Shown here: positions 13,401-18,938 of the stretch, in pieces
Layout of the letters: every line of letters begins with the position of its first letter
Position numbering within the stretch: position 1 is the first letter of the stretch
Origin: Lingula anatina
Taxonomy: Eukaryota; Brachiopoda; Lingulata; Lingulida; Lingulidae
Reading direction: 5' to 3'
DNA length: 31,111 nt
Assembly: GCF_001039355.2 (NCBI RefSeq)
Contig: NW_019776159.1
Coordinates: 18,044 to 49,154, forward strand
The notes under the pieces: generated by a model
Seen by the model: only the letters and a program-made list of their open reading frames with translations
Databases searched by the model: none
What the model was told of the DNA's origin: nothing
Translations under genes and position numbers: made by a program

Positions 13401-14284
13401 CACCGTGACCACCCAGGCGCCGTACTCCACAGCGCCACCTACTGGTGTCACTGGGCAGTATGGTGGGGTGTCTGAGGCGCCGGTGACTAGTGTGCCAGTG
13501 GTGACGGCCCCCTATGATGACAAGCTGGGAGATGGTGATGGAAGTGGTGATCATGATGGTGATACCGGCGGTGGCGAAGATCTGCCCCAAGCTCAGGGGT
13601 TCTTTGTGACATTTGCTGATGATACGCCGAAGAAACCCAAGAAAAAAACACCAAAGGCTAAGAAGGTAAGTTACTATGGACTTGCAAAGATAACAATAAT
13701 ATAGCTAATGAAACTGTTCGACACAAAGTTACTATGAAAATGAAATGGCTGTGAAATATGGATTTTCTTTTTAACATGATGTAGTTCACTGTCAAGCTTA
13801 GCTGAAAAATAAAATGAAATGTTGTCAAAAAAAAATAGAAGTTATTGACCTAAGAGTAGAGCATTGAAGGTTAATAAGGTGTATAATTGTATGGAAAAAA
13901 AAGTAGGTAGATTCTATGCATAAGATAAACTACCAAGTGGGGAAAAAGAAACAACAAACCAGAGATAAATAGGTGTTTAAATATAGACTAATAGGTTGGA
14001 TTATTCTTCAAAGCAGAGAGAGAGGGGAAAATGGACTACTAAAATGAGAAATAAGCAATTCATTCTTTAATCTTAGGAGCATGAGAAGAAAAGCAAGGCT
14101 TCAGTCACGGCCTCTCCAGCCCCATCTTCCAGCTCGCTGGGGAGTTTTATGGCGGCCACGAAGACAGTATCACCTGGGTTAGGGTTTGTGATTGAGGACA
14201 AAAGCATGTCAGATACTGTGAGTTGACAATAAGAAATGATTGTGAATGTTATATTTTCTGACTTCGTGTAGCTTTGTGCTCATT

Positions 14285-14323
<39 letters not shown>

Positions 14324-17300
14324 TAGATATTAAGTTGTTTTCATTTATATTCTCCTTAAGAAATGCTCTCATTCATTGTAAATATCTGATCATAAAATTG
14401 GTTATCTTGTTTGTAAGCTTTTTATCAAAATTTTCCATTTACTGTTTTGTTTGTTTGTTTATTTGATTAATTTCACTTTCAGAGCTTTGAACAGAAGAAG
14501 CAAGAGAAATTTGAACAGTTGCAACAGAAGCGACAAGAGGAAGCAGAAAAGAAACGACGGAAACTAGAAATAGAAAATGCAAAGAAAAGTGAAAACCAGA
14601 GGTATGTAGGTATCTAGGATGAGACTTAAAAGACTCTCAGTCTGCACGGCAACTAGACGTTTTATTCTAAAGACTTTCTTGTTATAAATAGTCAAGGTTA
14701 ACTATTTCAAATATTTTCATATATTTTTCCTGATCTATCTTATAGCAACAGGCATTTTGCCAATCAATTGATAACCTTTCACTATAAAGTTACAATCAGT
14801 CTCCTAGGTAGTCCATAATGCAGTGTACCATATTTTAATTACCTTCATAAAACAAAGGTCCCATACTGTATTACAGATTGAAACAGTTGGAAGCCGAGCA
14901 GAAAAAATTAGAGGAAAAGATGAGGCGCGATAAGATCTACCAGCAGTATATCCAGAAGAAAAAAGAGGCAGAAGACAGCGCAGCTTACGGCGGTTCGTCA
15001 CAAGGGGGAGAGAAGAAGTCTACAAACAGCAAGAGCAAGTCTTCCAAGACAAAGCCTGCCCCAGTTCAAGATGACTTTAAGTCGGCCACCTCTACTGCTC
15101 TGTCTGGAGGTAGGGAGCTGATAGAGTTAGACATTACAGAGTTCTAGACTGTAGATAATAATAATAATAATAATAAGTTCCACTTGGCACATTTGTTGCA
15201 GATTTAGCACATTCTCAAGCAGTTAAACAGATTTTACCCCACTATAACTGGTTAAAAACTTTATCATCCATAATGTTGAATACTATTTTCCTATTCTAGG
15301 TGTAGTTTTTGCACAGGTGTTATTTTAGATTTAAATAGATTTATTTTTGATCTTATACTTTAGGTATTGGTCCTATGTTAAATACAACTCCTTCCCACAC
15401 CAAGTGGGCAACTCTGCTCTGACAATATATATATGGATATAAAGAGATATAAAGTATATGTTATATATTAGGTATAGGCTCCATGTTAAACAACTACTAC
15501 CCAGACCAACCAGACTCTGCGGCACCTCCCACCTCCACTGGGTACAGTCTAAACCTGGGCAGTGTCACTCACAGGAGACCCACTAGTCCTGCTCAGCAAG
15601 GTATGGCAGGTATATTTATTTTTAATATAAGTATAACTATTTATGATTAAGGGTAAGTATATTTTGTTTAAAAACTACCAAGAAGATCCAATGGGTGAAT
15701 TATACAGTAAAGGCCAGTTGTACACTGTGGACTCTGCAAGGCTTGTGACCTTATGAATATTATTTTTAAATTATTTATCTTGGACGAATACTGTTGATAG
15801 ATTTTATTGTTTATATTAGCTGAAACTTATTTACTTTGTTAATTTTAGTCTTTGCGTAACTTGAAAGAAATTTTCAGTCCAAACTTCCCAACTAATGTGG
15901 GGACTACATAATTTACAAAATTGTATAATCAAATTGTTGTGGAGTCACTTTATATAATATAACTGTGCTTTCATGCTTGCTTAATCATATGACTAAGCTT
16001 GAAAATAAAAAAAAAAAATTTTTCAGAACAAAATCCATTTGTTAAAATTTTGCTAAGTTTCTATATATTAAGAATAAAATGATTAATAGCAAAAACATCG
16101 CATAATATTGCTTGGCTAGCTTTAGTGGAAAAAATTGGAGCCAGAAAATGTGCTTCATTGTCACGTAGTTATTGCAAATGTTTATCAGTGATGGGAACAC
16201 TGGCCTTGTAGTCATAGTATTATTGCTTTGCTTGACATAGAAAATGGTCACCAGATGGCACTGACACACAGGAAAGGCCCAAGTCCTAGTCTAAGGGGAA
16301 GTCACAGTGAAAATGGAAGTGAAAACGGACATCACGGAGAGTATTCAGGTGTGGTGAGAAATGTTCAAATTTGAAAAAAAAAAGAAAGAAAGAAATCTCA
16401 CAATATTCTATTGGCATGAAGACAGTAAATGGAATCACAGCGCCTGAATGTTAGAGCAGTGCTTTAAGCTTGATAAACCATTTGCCTAAAACTTAAAAGG
16501 TGGACTGAAATCAGACTTCTAACTGGCAAACGTGTTTTAGCTGGCTAACACATAAGTTTAGCTGGCTAACACAGAAGATTAGCTGGCTAACACATAAGTT
16601 TAGCTGGCTAACACATAAGTTTAGCTGGCTAACACATAAGTTTAGCTGGCTAACACATAAGTTTAGCTGGCTAACACATAAGTTTAGCTGGCTAACACAT
16701 AAGTTTAGCTGGCTAACACATAAGATTAGTTGGCTAACACATAATTTTAGCTGGCTAAAATACAATTTTAGCTGGCTAACACACAATCTGCCCACCTAGG
16801 GTGCACAAATCATAGGCCTTGCAAACAACAAACCTAGTCTGCTATAAAGTGGAGACATTTAATTAGATCATAATTTTTAATACTTGAATTATTTGTTAAG
16901 TTTGTTTTTGATATTTCAGGACCTAAATTATTCGTGAAACCCAGTTCCAAATCCAATAAACACATAGTTCACAATGCCATTAAAGACAGCTGCCTGGCTG
17001 GGATACCTAACACTGAGATAAGAAATAAAGTTTTAGAGGTAAGATAGAGTGCCTAATATTCTTCAGCGAAATCATTGTTTTAAATACACAGATGAACAAT
17101 GCAGTAATAATACCAAACACTGATAAGCTGAATAGTTTTTCCCCATCTAATGTTTAATGTTTTTTTCCAACTAAATTACTTTTTTCAAATACACAGGTAA
17201 TTCATGAAATTGAAACAAAATGACTTTACAGTTGCTTTCTAGGTAGTTTTTGCTCAGAATCTGGAAAAAAGTTCAACTTAATAATTAATACCCAGGCATT

Positions 17301-18253
17301 CACAATTGTTTCCAAAATGTATATTTTACGTTATTGATTTATATCCCCAGGAATTAGAGATGTCAGACGCCAAACACTTCCTGATTCTGTTCCGAGATGC
17401 CCAGCAGCAGTACCGCGCACTGTACACATTCCAACCAGAGAGAGAACTGGTGCTGAAACTGACCGGGACTGGCCCCAAGCAGATCACCAGCAAAATGATG
17501 GACAGGTTTTACAAGTAAGTACAGAGAGAAGGATTTAGAGAGAGAGAGAAATTTTGTTCTAAAATTGGTTGAAAAGAAGTGAATCAGTTTTTAGATATAT
17601 TGTTAGTCCAATACCTGATAAAAACTTGTCAACCTGTATATGTTGAGTGGATACGGTAGACTCGATCACTTCAATGGGCAACATAATTTTTAAATAATTT
17701 CAACTTTAATTCCATTTTGCATTATTAGTGCTTCAGTTGTATACAATAGAAACATAGGGTAGCCTGCTTTTCAATTTTGTTGCAACCACTCAACGAGAAT
17801 GTTCAAGTTTTAAGAATTGATTACTTAAAAAATACAATATCTGTAAAATTCTCAAGTTTCCCCAATTAAAAGATCGACTCATCATCATATATACTTGATG
17901 TAATTCCTAAAGTTATCATTACCTTTTACCTTGATCAAATCTATTCCAGGTATAATTCAGGAGGCAAGAACTTACTAAGTTTAGCTGTCTAACACAGAAG
18001 TTTAAGCTGGCTAAAACACAAGTTTAATCTTGCTAACACATAAGTTTAGTTGGCTAACACACAAATTGATTTAAAAAGCATGTTTTACCTTTGTTAAATG
18101 TATTTCAGGTATAATTCAGGAGGCAAGAAATTTGCCCAGGTCACCAGTACCAAGCACCTGTCTGTCTCCATAGACGCCATCACCATACAGAACTCTCTGT
18201 GGACGACCAAAAAATCCACCACGGCCAAGAAACCTTCTCAACCCATGTACTAA
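874..18253 (+). CDS. CAMSAP: CAMSAP/Patronin microtubule minus-end binding protein, 21 exons, 5'-partial
   Basis: Family proteins bind and stabilise free microtubule minus ends and organise non-centrosomal microtubules. Joined exons (874-969, 1306-1411, 1605-1714, 2808-2893, 3225-3384, 3813-3954, 4701-4952, 8186-8330, 8820-8896, 9244-9349, 9907-10028, 10384-13088, 13246-13665, 14077-14217, 14483-14601, 14877-15109, 15472-15600, 16241-16348, 16920-17038, 17351-17514, 18109-18253) give 5,685 nt in a single frame. Residues here count from the first codon seen. Domains: conserved N-terminal region 1-186 (ELPYDLEDALLFWINKV); CAMSAP CH domain about 202-300; PPVPISNATKKSF linker about 331-343; disordered middle with conserved helices about 830-877 and 1012-1047; Q/P-rich region about 1165-1480; GFFVTFADDTPKKPK and basic coiled coil about 1487-1640; CKK domain about 1753-1883. 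Human paralogues are about 1,250-1,600 residues, so this one is long, mainly through the middle. The start codon is upstream of the window: exon 1 opens in phase 0 inside the domain. Family assignment is very secure; paralogue-level naming is not attempted. Confidence 0.96.
1306..1411 (+). CDS. CAMSAP: CAMSAP exon 2
   Basis: ESNVLQPKVKQLLTSGEVYCRACANITRDY..., phase 0 in, phase 1 out. It matches the family segment IKPPVIKLLLSSELYCRVC. Donor GTACAT is immediately followed by a (CT)n run in intron 2. Confidence 0.94.
1428..1458. repeat. (CT)n microsatellite in intron 2
   Basis: About 31 bp of uninterrupted CT lies just 15 bp after the exon 2 donor. Intron 2 is only 193 bp, and a second degenerate CT tract lies near 1540-1568, so most of this small intron is pyrimidine-rich. 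Confidence 0.9.
1605..1714 (+). CDS. CAMSAP: CAMSAP exon 3
   Basis: GHWDVIQALSKRGIYVVQSNEVAVTEHLLAK..., phase 1 in, phase 0 out. It parallels the family segment GHQSVIQALSRKGIYVMES. Acceptor CTCCAG, donor GTGAGT. Confidence 0.95.
1715..2807 (+). other. CAMSAP intron 3
   Basis: A 1.1-kb intron. It contains a short (GT)n near 2671-2684 and a coding-like but stop-interrupted patch at about 2262-2486 (see findings). No other feature is seen. Confidence 0.8.
2808..2893 (+). CDS. CAMSAP: CAMSAP exon 4
   Basis: EAHLAMMDALMEAHIREVVSVEAVVRAVK, phase 0 in, phase 2 out. It matches the family segment SAHMAMVDALMMAYTVEM...EKVVASVKRF. The following 331-bp intron has a T-tract at 3116-3132 and nothing else. 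Confidence 0.95.
3225..3384 (+). CDS. CAMSAP: CAMSAP exon 5
   Basis: KFSSFNASSELPYDLEDALLFWINKVC..., phase 2 in, phase 0 out. ELPYDLEDA-LFWINKV is a near-invariant family signature. The exon ends in a Q-rich helix (KVKQQQLIEQQDTQR) before donor GTAAGT. Confidence 0.97.
3504..3594. repeat. Three copies of a CCTTGAAAA motif in intron 5
   Basis: CCTTGAAAAGTGCT at 3504, CCTTGAAAAATGCT at 3552 and CCTTGAAAAGGGCT at 3581 form a short imperfect direct-repeat cluster. It may be a fragment of a dispersed repeat; no termini or target duplication are seen. Confidence 0.6.
3813..3954 (+). CDS. CAMSAP: CAMSAP exon 6 (start of CH domain)
   Basis: Phase 0 in, phase 1 out. VPVLDDILKDVSDGCCIAVL, followed by VSFYSPELLPIE, parallels the CAMSAP-type CH domain pattern LL-DLM-DGSDGAALLAV--YYCPE. 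The last 61 nt of the exon plus its donor are perfectly duplicated immediately downstream, so two identical GTAAGT donors exist (3955 and 4022). Only the first keeps the frame to exon 7; use of the second reads E-G-K-stop. Confidence 0.95.
3894..4027. repeat. 67-bp perfect tandem duplication across exon 6/intron 6
   Basis: Copies 3894-3960 and 3961-4027 are identical over all 67 bases, and the next five bases (GATGG) repeat once more. Each copy runs from inside exon 6 (GATGGCTGCTGC) through donor GTAAGT. Zero divergence implies a very recent duplication or an assembly artefact. Confidence 0.97.
4028..4700 (+). other. Remainder of CAMSAP intron 6
   Basis: AT-rich intronic sequence with a 22-base A-tract near 4149-4170 and a G-run near 4324-4332. 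No coding or repeat structure beyond these simple tracts is seen. Confidence 0.75.
4701..4952 (+). CDS. CAMSAP: CAMSAP exon 7 (rest of CH domain)
   Basis: Phase 1 in, phase 1 out. Encodes DVCLKPVMGIADSIYNLSLV, then HFKYEDLLYTHSNIKTNLLA and LFYYFEVEG. This is the second half of the CAMSAP-type CH domain (family pattern D-CLKEV-SMADSLYN--LL and ED-LY-----K-N---F-A-LF-WFE). Donor GTGAGT. Confidence 0.96.
4953..8185 (+). other. CAMSAP intron 7 (3.2 kb, the largest)
   Basis: Contains T-rich low-complexity sequence (about 5056-5093), a 32-bp-period duplicated segment at 6793-6851 (TATAAATGACCACTAGATGA twice), and a 148-bp palindromic MITE-like element at 7254-7401. Open frames here, including a hydrophobic antisense one at 5300-5668, resemble no known protein. 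Confidence 0.75.
7254..7401. mobile_element. MITE-like palindromic element in intron 7
   Basis: Left arm 7254-7286 and right arm 7369-7401 are inverted repeats matching at 29 of 33 positions (GGGCTC...TATCTC...AAAGGTT...GCTATGTTGC). A nested inverted pair follows inside (GTCTCGATTCCAT at about 7301 and ATGGAATAGAGAC at about 7342). Size and structure fit a short non-autonomous DNA element or hairpin repeat. I could not identify a target-site duplication or assign a superfamily. Confidence 0.7.
8186..8330 (+). CDS. CAMSAP: CAMSAP exon 8 (conserved linker)
   Basis: Phase 1 in, phase 2 out. Encodes CKPPVPISNATKKSFQH, almost identical to the vertebrate CAMSAP linker RPPVPISNATKRSF that follows the CH domain, then SNPDLRNAGGV. 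Donor GTGAGA. The next intron (489 bp) carries a (TTTA)n tract. Confidence 0.96.
8451..8474. repeat. (TTTA)n microsatellite in intron 8
   Basis: About six TTTA units in the intron between exons 8 and 9. Confidence 0.9.
8820..8896 (+). CDS. CAMSAP: CAMSAP exon 9
   Basis: Phase 2 in, phase 1 out. SVPPARQPLLNKRVQQHRNS, then TTQDGQ: a short basic piece corresponding to the poorly conserved start of the disordered middle. It is supported by splice sites (TTCCAG, GTATGT) and phase continuity rather than strong similarity. Confidence 0.85.
8961..9005. repeat. CT-rich microsatellite in intron 9
   Basis: A CT/CCT tract of about 45 bp in a 347-bp intron. Nothing else is seen in that intron. Confidence 0.85.
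9244..9349 (+). CDS. CAMSAP: CAMSAP exon 10
   Basis: Phase 1 in, phase 2 out. DDVTRKSNSLNSAEERDLIT, then QSVLAWQERNQAEMQ. RKSNSL and LAW-E echo short conserved elements (RHRSNSL, AIAWPEK) in vertebrate CAMSAPs. Acceptor TTTCAG, donor GTATGG. Confidence 0.9.
9508..9678. repeat. 37-bp G-rich minisatellite in intron 10
   Basis: Four copies of a 37-bp unit; the landmark TTGGAATGGGG recurs at 9526, 9563, 9600 and 9637, exactly 37 bp apart. G-runs on the coding strand satisfy the four-tract G-quadruplex pattern several times (for example GGGTGGGTGGGGTGGG near 9510). The antisense open frame across it is a low-complexity P/T/H artefact. Confidence 0.93.
9907..10028 (+). CDS. CAMSAP: CAMSAP exon 11
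   Basis: Phase 2 in, phase 1 out. LGHSTKDSQGSSLLANVSID, then TDVSASFDQSRDLEDKPPNI. It resembles the vertebrate segment SISKDSLASN-VN in position and S/D composition. The next intron (355 bp) shows no feature. Confidence 0.9.
10384..13088 (+). CDS. CAMSAP: CAMSAP exon 12 (2.7 kb, disordered middle)
   Basis: Phase 1 in, phase 0 out, 902 codons. A single large central exon is also typical of vertebrate CAMSAP genes. Acidic/serine-rich sequence (DSDMTDSEDEEFVTPDD) comes first. A conserved block follows from about residue 742: SFAEIKKL, LTTWQKV, and a helix at about 830-877 (RFRLEQKRRTMEAEKKRKEA ... KAAFLKVLNKG) matching the vertebrate LEEKRRAIEAQKKK...KAAFLHVVKKGK. A second helix at about 1012-1047 (SLTDLQGEIKRLSLQQEHIK) corresponds to the L--LQ--I---S-QQEQL segment. 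FLHDKP near 1107 parallels YRLHDE. From about 1165 it becomes Q/P/G/H/Y-rich. The frame stays open past donor GTATTG (13089) to a stop at 13104-13106, so intron retention would truncate. Confidence 0.95.
13246..13665 (+). CDS. CAMSAP: CAMSAP exon 13
   Basis: Phase 0 in and out, 140 codons. It continues the Q/P-rich stretch (SPAQQPDRTPQPPQHIPSPG), passes an acidic D/G segment (DDKLGDGDGSGDHDGDTGGG), and ends in GFFVTFADDTPKKPKKKTP plus KAKK, a motif vertebrate CAMSAPs carry just before the microtubule-binding region. DSQGVSSTYQ echoes DTQGMGSTYQ at the end of exon 12. Donor GTAAGT. Confidence 0.93.
13666..14076 (+). other. CAMSAP intron 13
   Basis: AT-rich, with no repeat or coding signal seen. 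Confidence 0.75.
14077..14217 (+). CDS. CAMSAP: CAMSAP exon 14
   Basis: Phase 0 in and out, 47 codons. EHEKKSKASVTASPAPSSSS followed by SPGLGFVIEDKSMSDT. GLGFVIEDK corresponds to the vertebrate GVGFFFKDE that begins the microtubule-binding helix. Its phase 0/0 structure makes it skippable without a frameshift. Acceptor CTTAG, donor GTGAGT. Confidence 0.92.
14288..14319. repeat. (AT)n microsatellite in intron 14
   Basis: About 16 AT units between exons 14 and 15. Confidence 0.95.
14483..14601 (+). CDS. CAMSAP: CAMSAP exon 15 (basic coiled coil)
   Basis: Phase 0 in, phase 2 out. SFEQKKQEKFEQLQQKRQEE, then AEKKRRKLEIENAKKSENQ. This K/E/Q-rich helix is the first half of the coiled coil next to the microtubule-binding segment (vertebrate LAKKRAAFLLKQQRKAEEAR). 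Donor GTATGT. Confidence 0.94.
14877..15109 (+). CDS. CAMSAP: CAMSAP exon 16
   Basis: Phase 2 in, phase 1 out. LKQLEAEQKKLEEKMRRDKI, then YQQYIQKKKEAED, ends the coiled coil (vertebrate ...RRELIKQEYLRRKQQQ). A polar S/K-rich linker (STNSKSKSSKTKPAPVQDDF) follows. Donor GTAGGG at 15110. Read-through of the donor stays open only to 15147 (ending DITEF). Confidence 0.93.
15364..15422 (+). pseudogene. Diverged copy of the start of exon 17 (decoy exon)
   Basis: After the AG at 15362-15363 the sequence GTATTGGTCCTATGTTAAAT parallels the start of exon 17, GTATAGGCTCCATGTTAAAC (15 of 20 identical), with further gapped similarity to ACTCTGC. Joined to exon 16 in the same phase it reads G-IGPMLNTTPSHTKWATLL and then TGA at 15420-15422, where exon 17 has G-IGSMLNNYYPD. 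It is either a decayed exon duplicate or a poison/terminal exon giving a CAMSAP without the CKK domain. Confidence 0.6.
15472..15600 (+). CDS. CAMSAP: CAMSAP exon 17
   Basis: Phase 1 in and out. GIGSMLNNYYPDQPDSAAPP, then TSTGYSLNLGSVTHRRPTSP. YSLNLGS is in the position of the S/L-rich QSGSSLSLAS of vertebrates. A second donor nine bases downstream (exon end 15609) keeps the frame and would insert three residues (MA plus one more); I chose the upstream donor, GTATGG, without strong preference. The next intron (15601-16240) shows nothing distinctive. Confidence 0.87.
16241..16348 (+). CDS. CAMSAP: CAMSAP exon 18
   Basis: Phase 1 in and out, 108 nt, so it can be skipped in frame. NGHQMALTHRKGPSPSLRGS, then HSENGSENGHHGEYSG. 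It parallels VESMEALPILSRNPSRS...EYTGPKL in vertebrates; EY-GPKL spans the junction with exon 19. Acceptor GACATAG; the AG 14 nt further on would shift frame and hit a stop. Confidence 0.9.
16535..16787. repeat. 21-bp minisatellite, array 1 (intron 18)
   Basis: Twelve copies of a 21-bp unit with core TTAGCTGGCTAACACATAAG. The landmark CTGGCT recurs every 21 bp from 16541 to 16772 (one copy has TTGGCT). The 21-bp period leaves an antisense frame open as a heptapeptide repeat, which is an artefact. The array is followed by a tail shared with array 3. Confidence 0.96.
16788..16860. repeat. Tail sequence following minisatellite array 1
   Basis: CACCTAGGGTGCACAAATC...GGCCTTGCAAACAA...AGTGGA closely matches the sequence following array 3 (18431-18510: TACCTGGGGTGCGCAAATC...GGCTTTGCAAACAA...AGTGGA). 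Array and tail therefore behave as one dispersed repeat unit. Confidence 0.75.
16920..17038 (+). CDS. CAMSAP: CAMSAP exon 19 (start of CKK domain)
   Basis: Phase 1 in, phase 0 out. GPKLFVKPSSKSNKHIVHNA, then IKDSCLAGIPNTEIRNKVLE. This is nearly identical to the vertebrate CKK opening GPKL-KEPS-KSNK-I-NA---CCLAG. CKK binds the microtubule minus-end lattice between tubulin dimers. The 312-bp intron that follows shows nothing. Confidence 0.98.
17351..17514 (+). CDS. CAMSAP: CAMSAP exon 20 (CKK domain core)
   Basis: Phase 0 in, phase 2 out. ELEMSDAKHFLILFRDAQQQ, then YRALYTFQPERELVLKLTGT and GPKQITSKMMDRFYK. HFLILFRD---QYRALY and KLTGTGPK-IT-KM are hallmark CKK sequences. Donor GTAAGT. Confidence 0.98.
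17924..17970 (+). pseudogene. Partial copy of exon 21 acceptor and start (decoy)
   Basis: 47 bp identical at 42 positions to 18083-18129, that is, the pyrimidine tract, CAG acceptor and first 21 nt of exon 21, displaced 159 bp upstream. The last 24 positions, starting in the CAG, are identical. Splicing exon 20 to this AG (17948-17949) would read KYNSGGKNLLSLAV-stop, truncating the CKK domain. The sequence passes directly into minisatellite array 2. Confidence 0.85.
17977..18066. repeat. 21-bp minisatellite, array 2 (intron 20)
   Basis: About four diverged copies of the TTAGCTGGCTAACACA unit (TTAGCTGTCTAACACAG, TAAGCTGGCTAAAACAC, TAATCTTGCTAACACAT, TTAGTTGGCTAACACAC) between the decoy acceptor and the true exon 21 acceptor. 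Confidence 0.9.
18109..18253 (+). CDS. CAMSAP: CAMSAP exon 21 (end of CKK, stop)
   Basis: Phase 2 in; ends at TAA 18251-18253. YNSGGKKFAQVTSTKHLSVS, then VDAITIQNSLWTTKKSTTAK and KPSQPMY. It matches the CKK ending KYNSDRKQF--IPAKTLS-SVDAITIH--LWQ-KRP. The C terminus is a short basic tail, as in the family. Confidence 0.98.
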
Positions 18254-18297
18254 AAAGACCCCCTCAAGCTATGTACTGAAAAAAATGGTCATATTCC

Positions 18298-18430
18298 CAT
18301 GTTTAGCTGGCTAACACACAAGTTTTAGCTTGCTAAAGCACAAGTTGTAGTTGGCTAAAACACAAATTTTAGTAGGCAAACACATAAGTTAAGCTAGCTA
18401 TGAAATAAGCTTAGCTGGCTAACACTCAAG
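18298..18430. repeat. Minisatellite array 3 in the CAMSAP 3' UTR
   Basis: About six diverged copies (21-22 bp) of the same TTAGCTGGCTAACACA unit begin 45 bp after the stop codon, so they are very probably transcribed in the 3' UTR. They are more degenerate than array 1 and are followed by the shared tail at 18431-18510. Confidence 0.9.
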
Positions 18431-18510
18431 CCGCTCTACCTGGGGTGCGCAAATCCTTGGCTTTGCAAACAAGAAAAATGATTCTGGTAATATGCAGTGG
18501 AAAGATTCAT
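18431..18510. repeat. Tail sequence following minisatellite array 3
   Basis: Diverged copy of the 16788-16860 tail (CTGGGGTGCGCAAATCCT, GGCTTTGCAAACAA). It supports a composite element made of minisatellite plus a unique tail. Confidence 0.75.
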
Positions 18511-18778
18511 TTATATTATTAGTTTTAATTGACATTGTAGAATTATGAATCATTTTTGTGTCTGATAATTCAGACAGCCACAAAGATTGTTTGGGGGGAG
18601 GTGATATCCGTAGTTCAGTTTTGGGGTCCTGAATACTATACTGTACTTTTTAGAGTGATCTTCCTTGATTTGGGGACTATGAACAGATGGTATTGTCATG
18701 TGGCAAAGTATGGGTCACTTTTGGAGATAGTATGGACAAGCATTTTCACGGTAACTGTTTAAGGTAATTATGTTATTA

Positions 18779-18784
18779 AATAAA
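18779..18784 (+). terminator. Candidate CAMSAP poly(A) signal (AATAAA)
   Basis: The first AATAAA after the stop, 526 nt downstream. It is followed by a perfect 10-bp inverted repeat with a one-base centre (18817-18826 / 18828-18837). A further AATAAA lies at 19369-19374. Which one is used cannot be told from sequence. Confidence 0.4.
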
Positions 18785-18938
18785 AAGGAGCACCAAAGCT
18801 ATAAGAGTGCTCTGCAACAAGTTTTTGAAAAACTTGTGAAATATCTATACTTATAAACAAGAAAGGATGTGACTGTGAGTCGTTTAACCCTATATGTAAT
18901 GATATCTTATTCTACACGTCTTTGTACTTTGTTTCAGT

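Noticed and set aside
16241-16290. Alternative exon 18 acceptor 14 nt downstream (CACCAG/ATGG)
   Set aside because: It shifts the frame and meets a stop within a dozen codons, whereas the acceptor at 16239-16240 keeps the phase.
16511-16795. 94-codon minus-strand ORF of repeated LCVSQLN heptads
   Set aside because: It is the reverse strand of a 21-bp minisatellite; the period is a multiple of three, so a frame stays open by construction.
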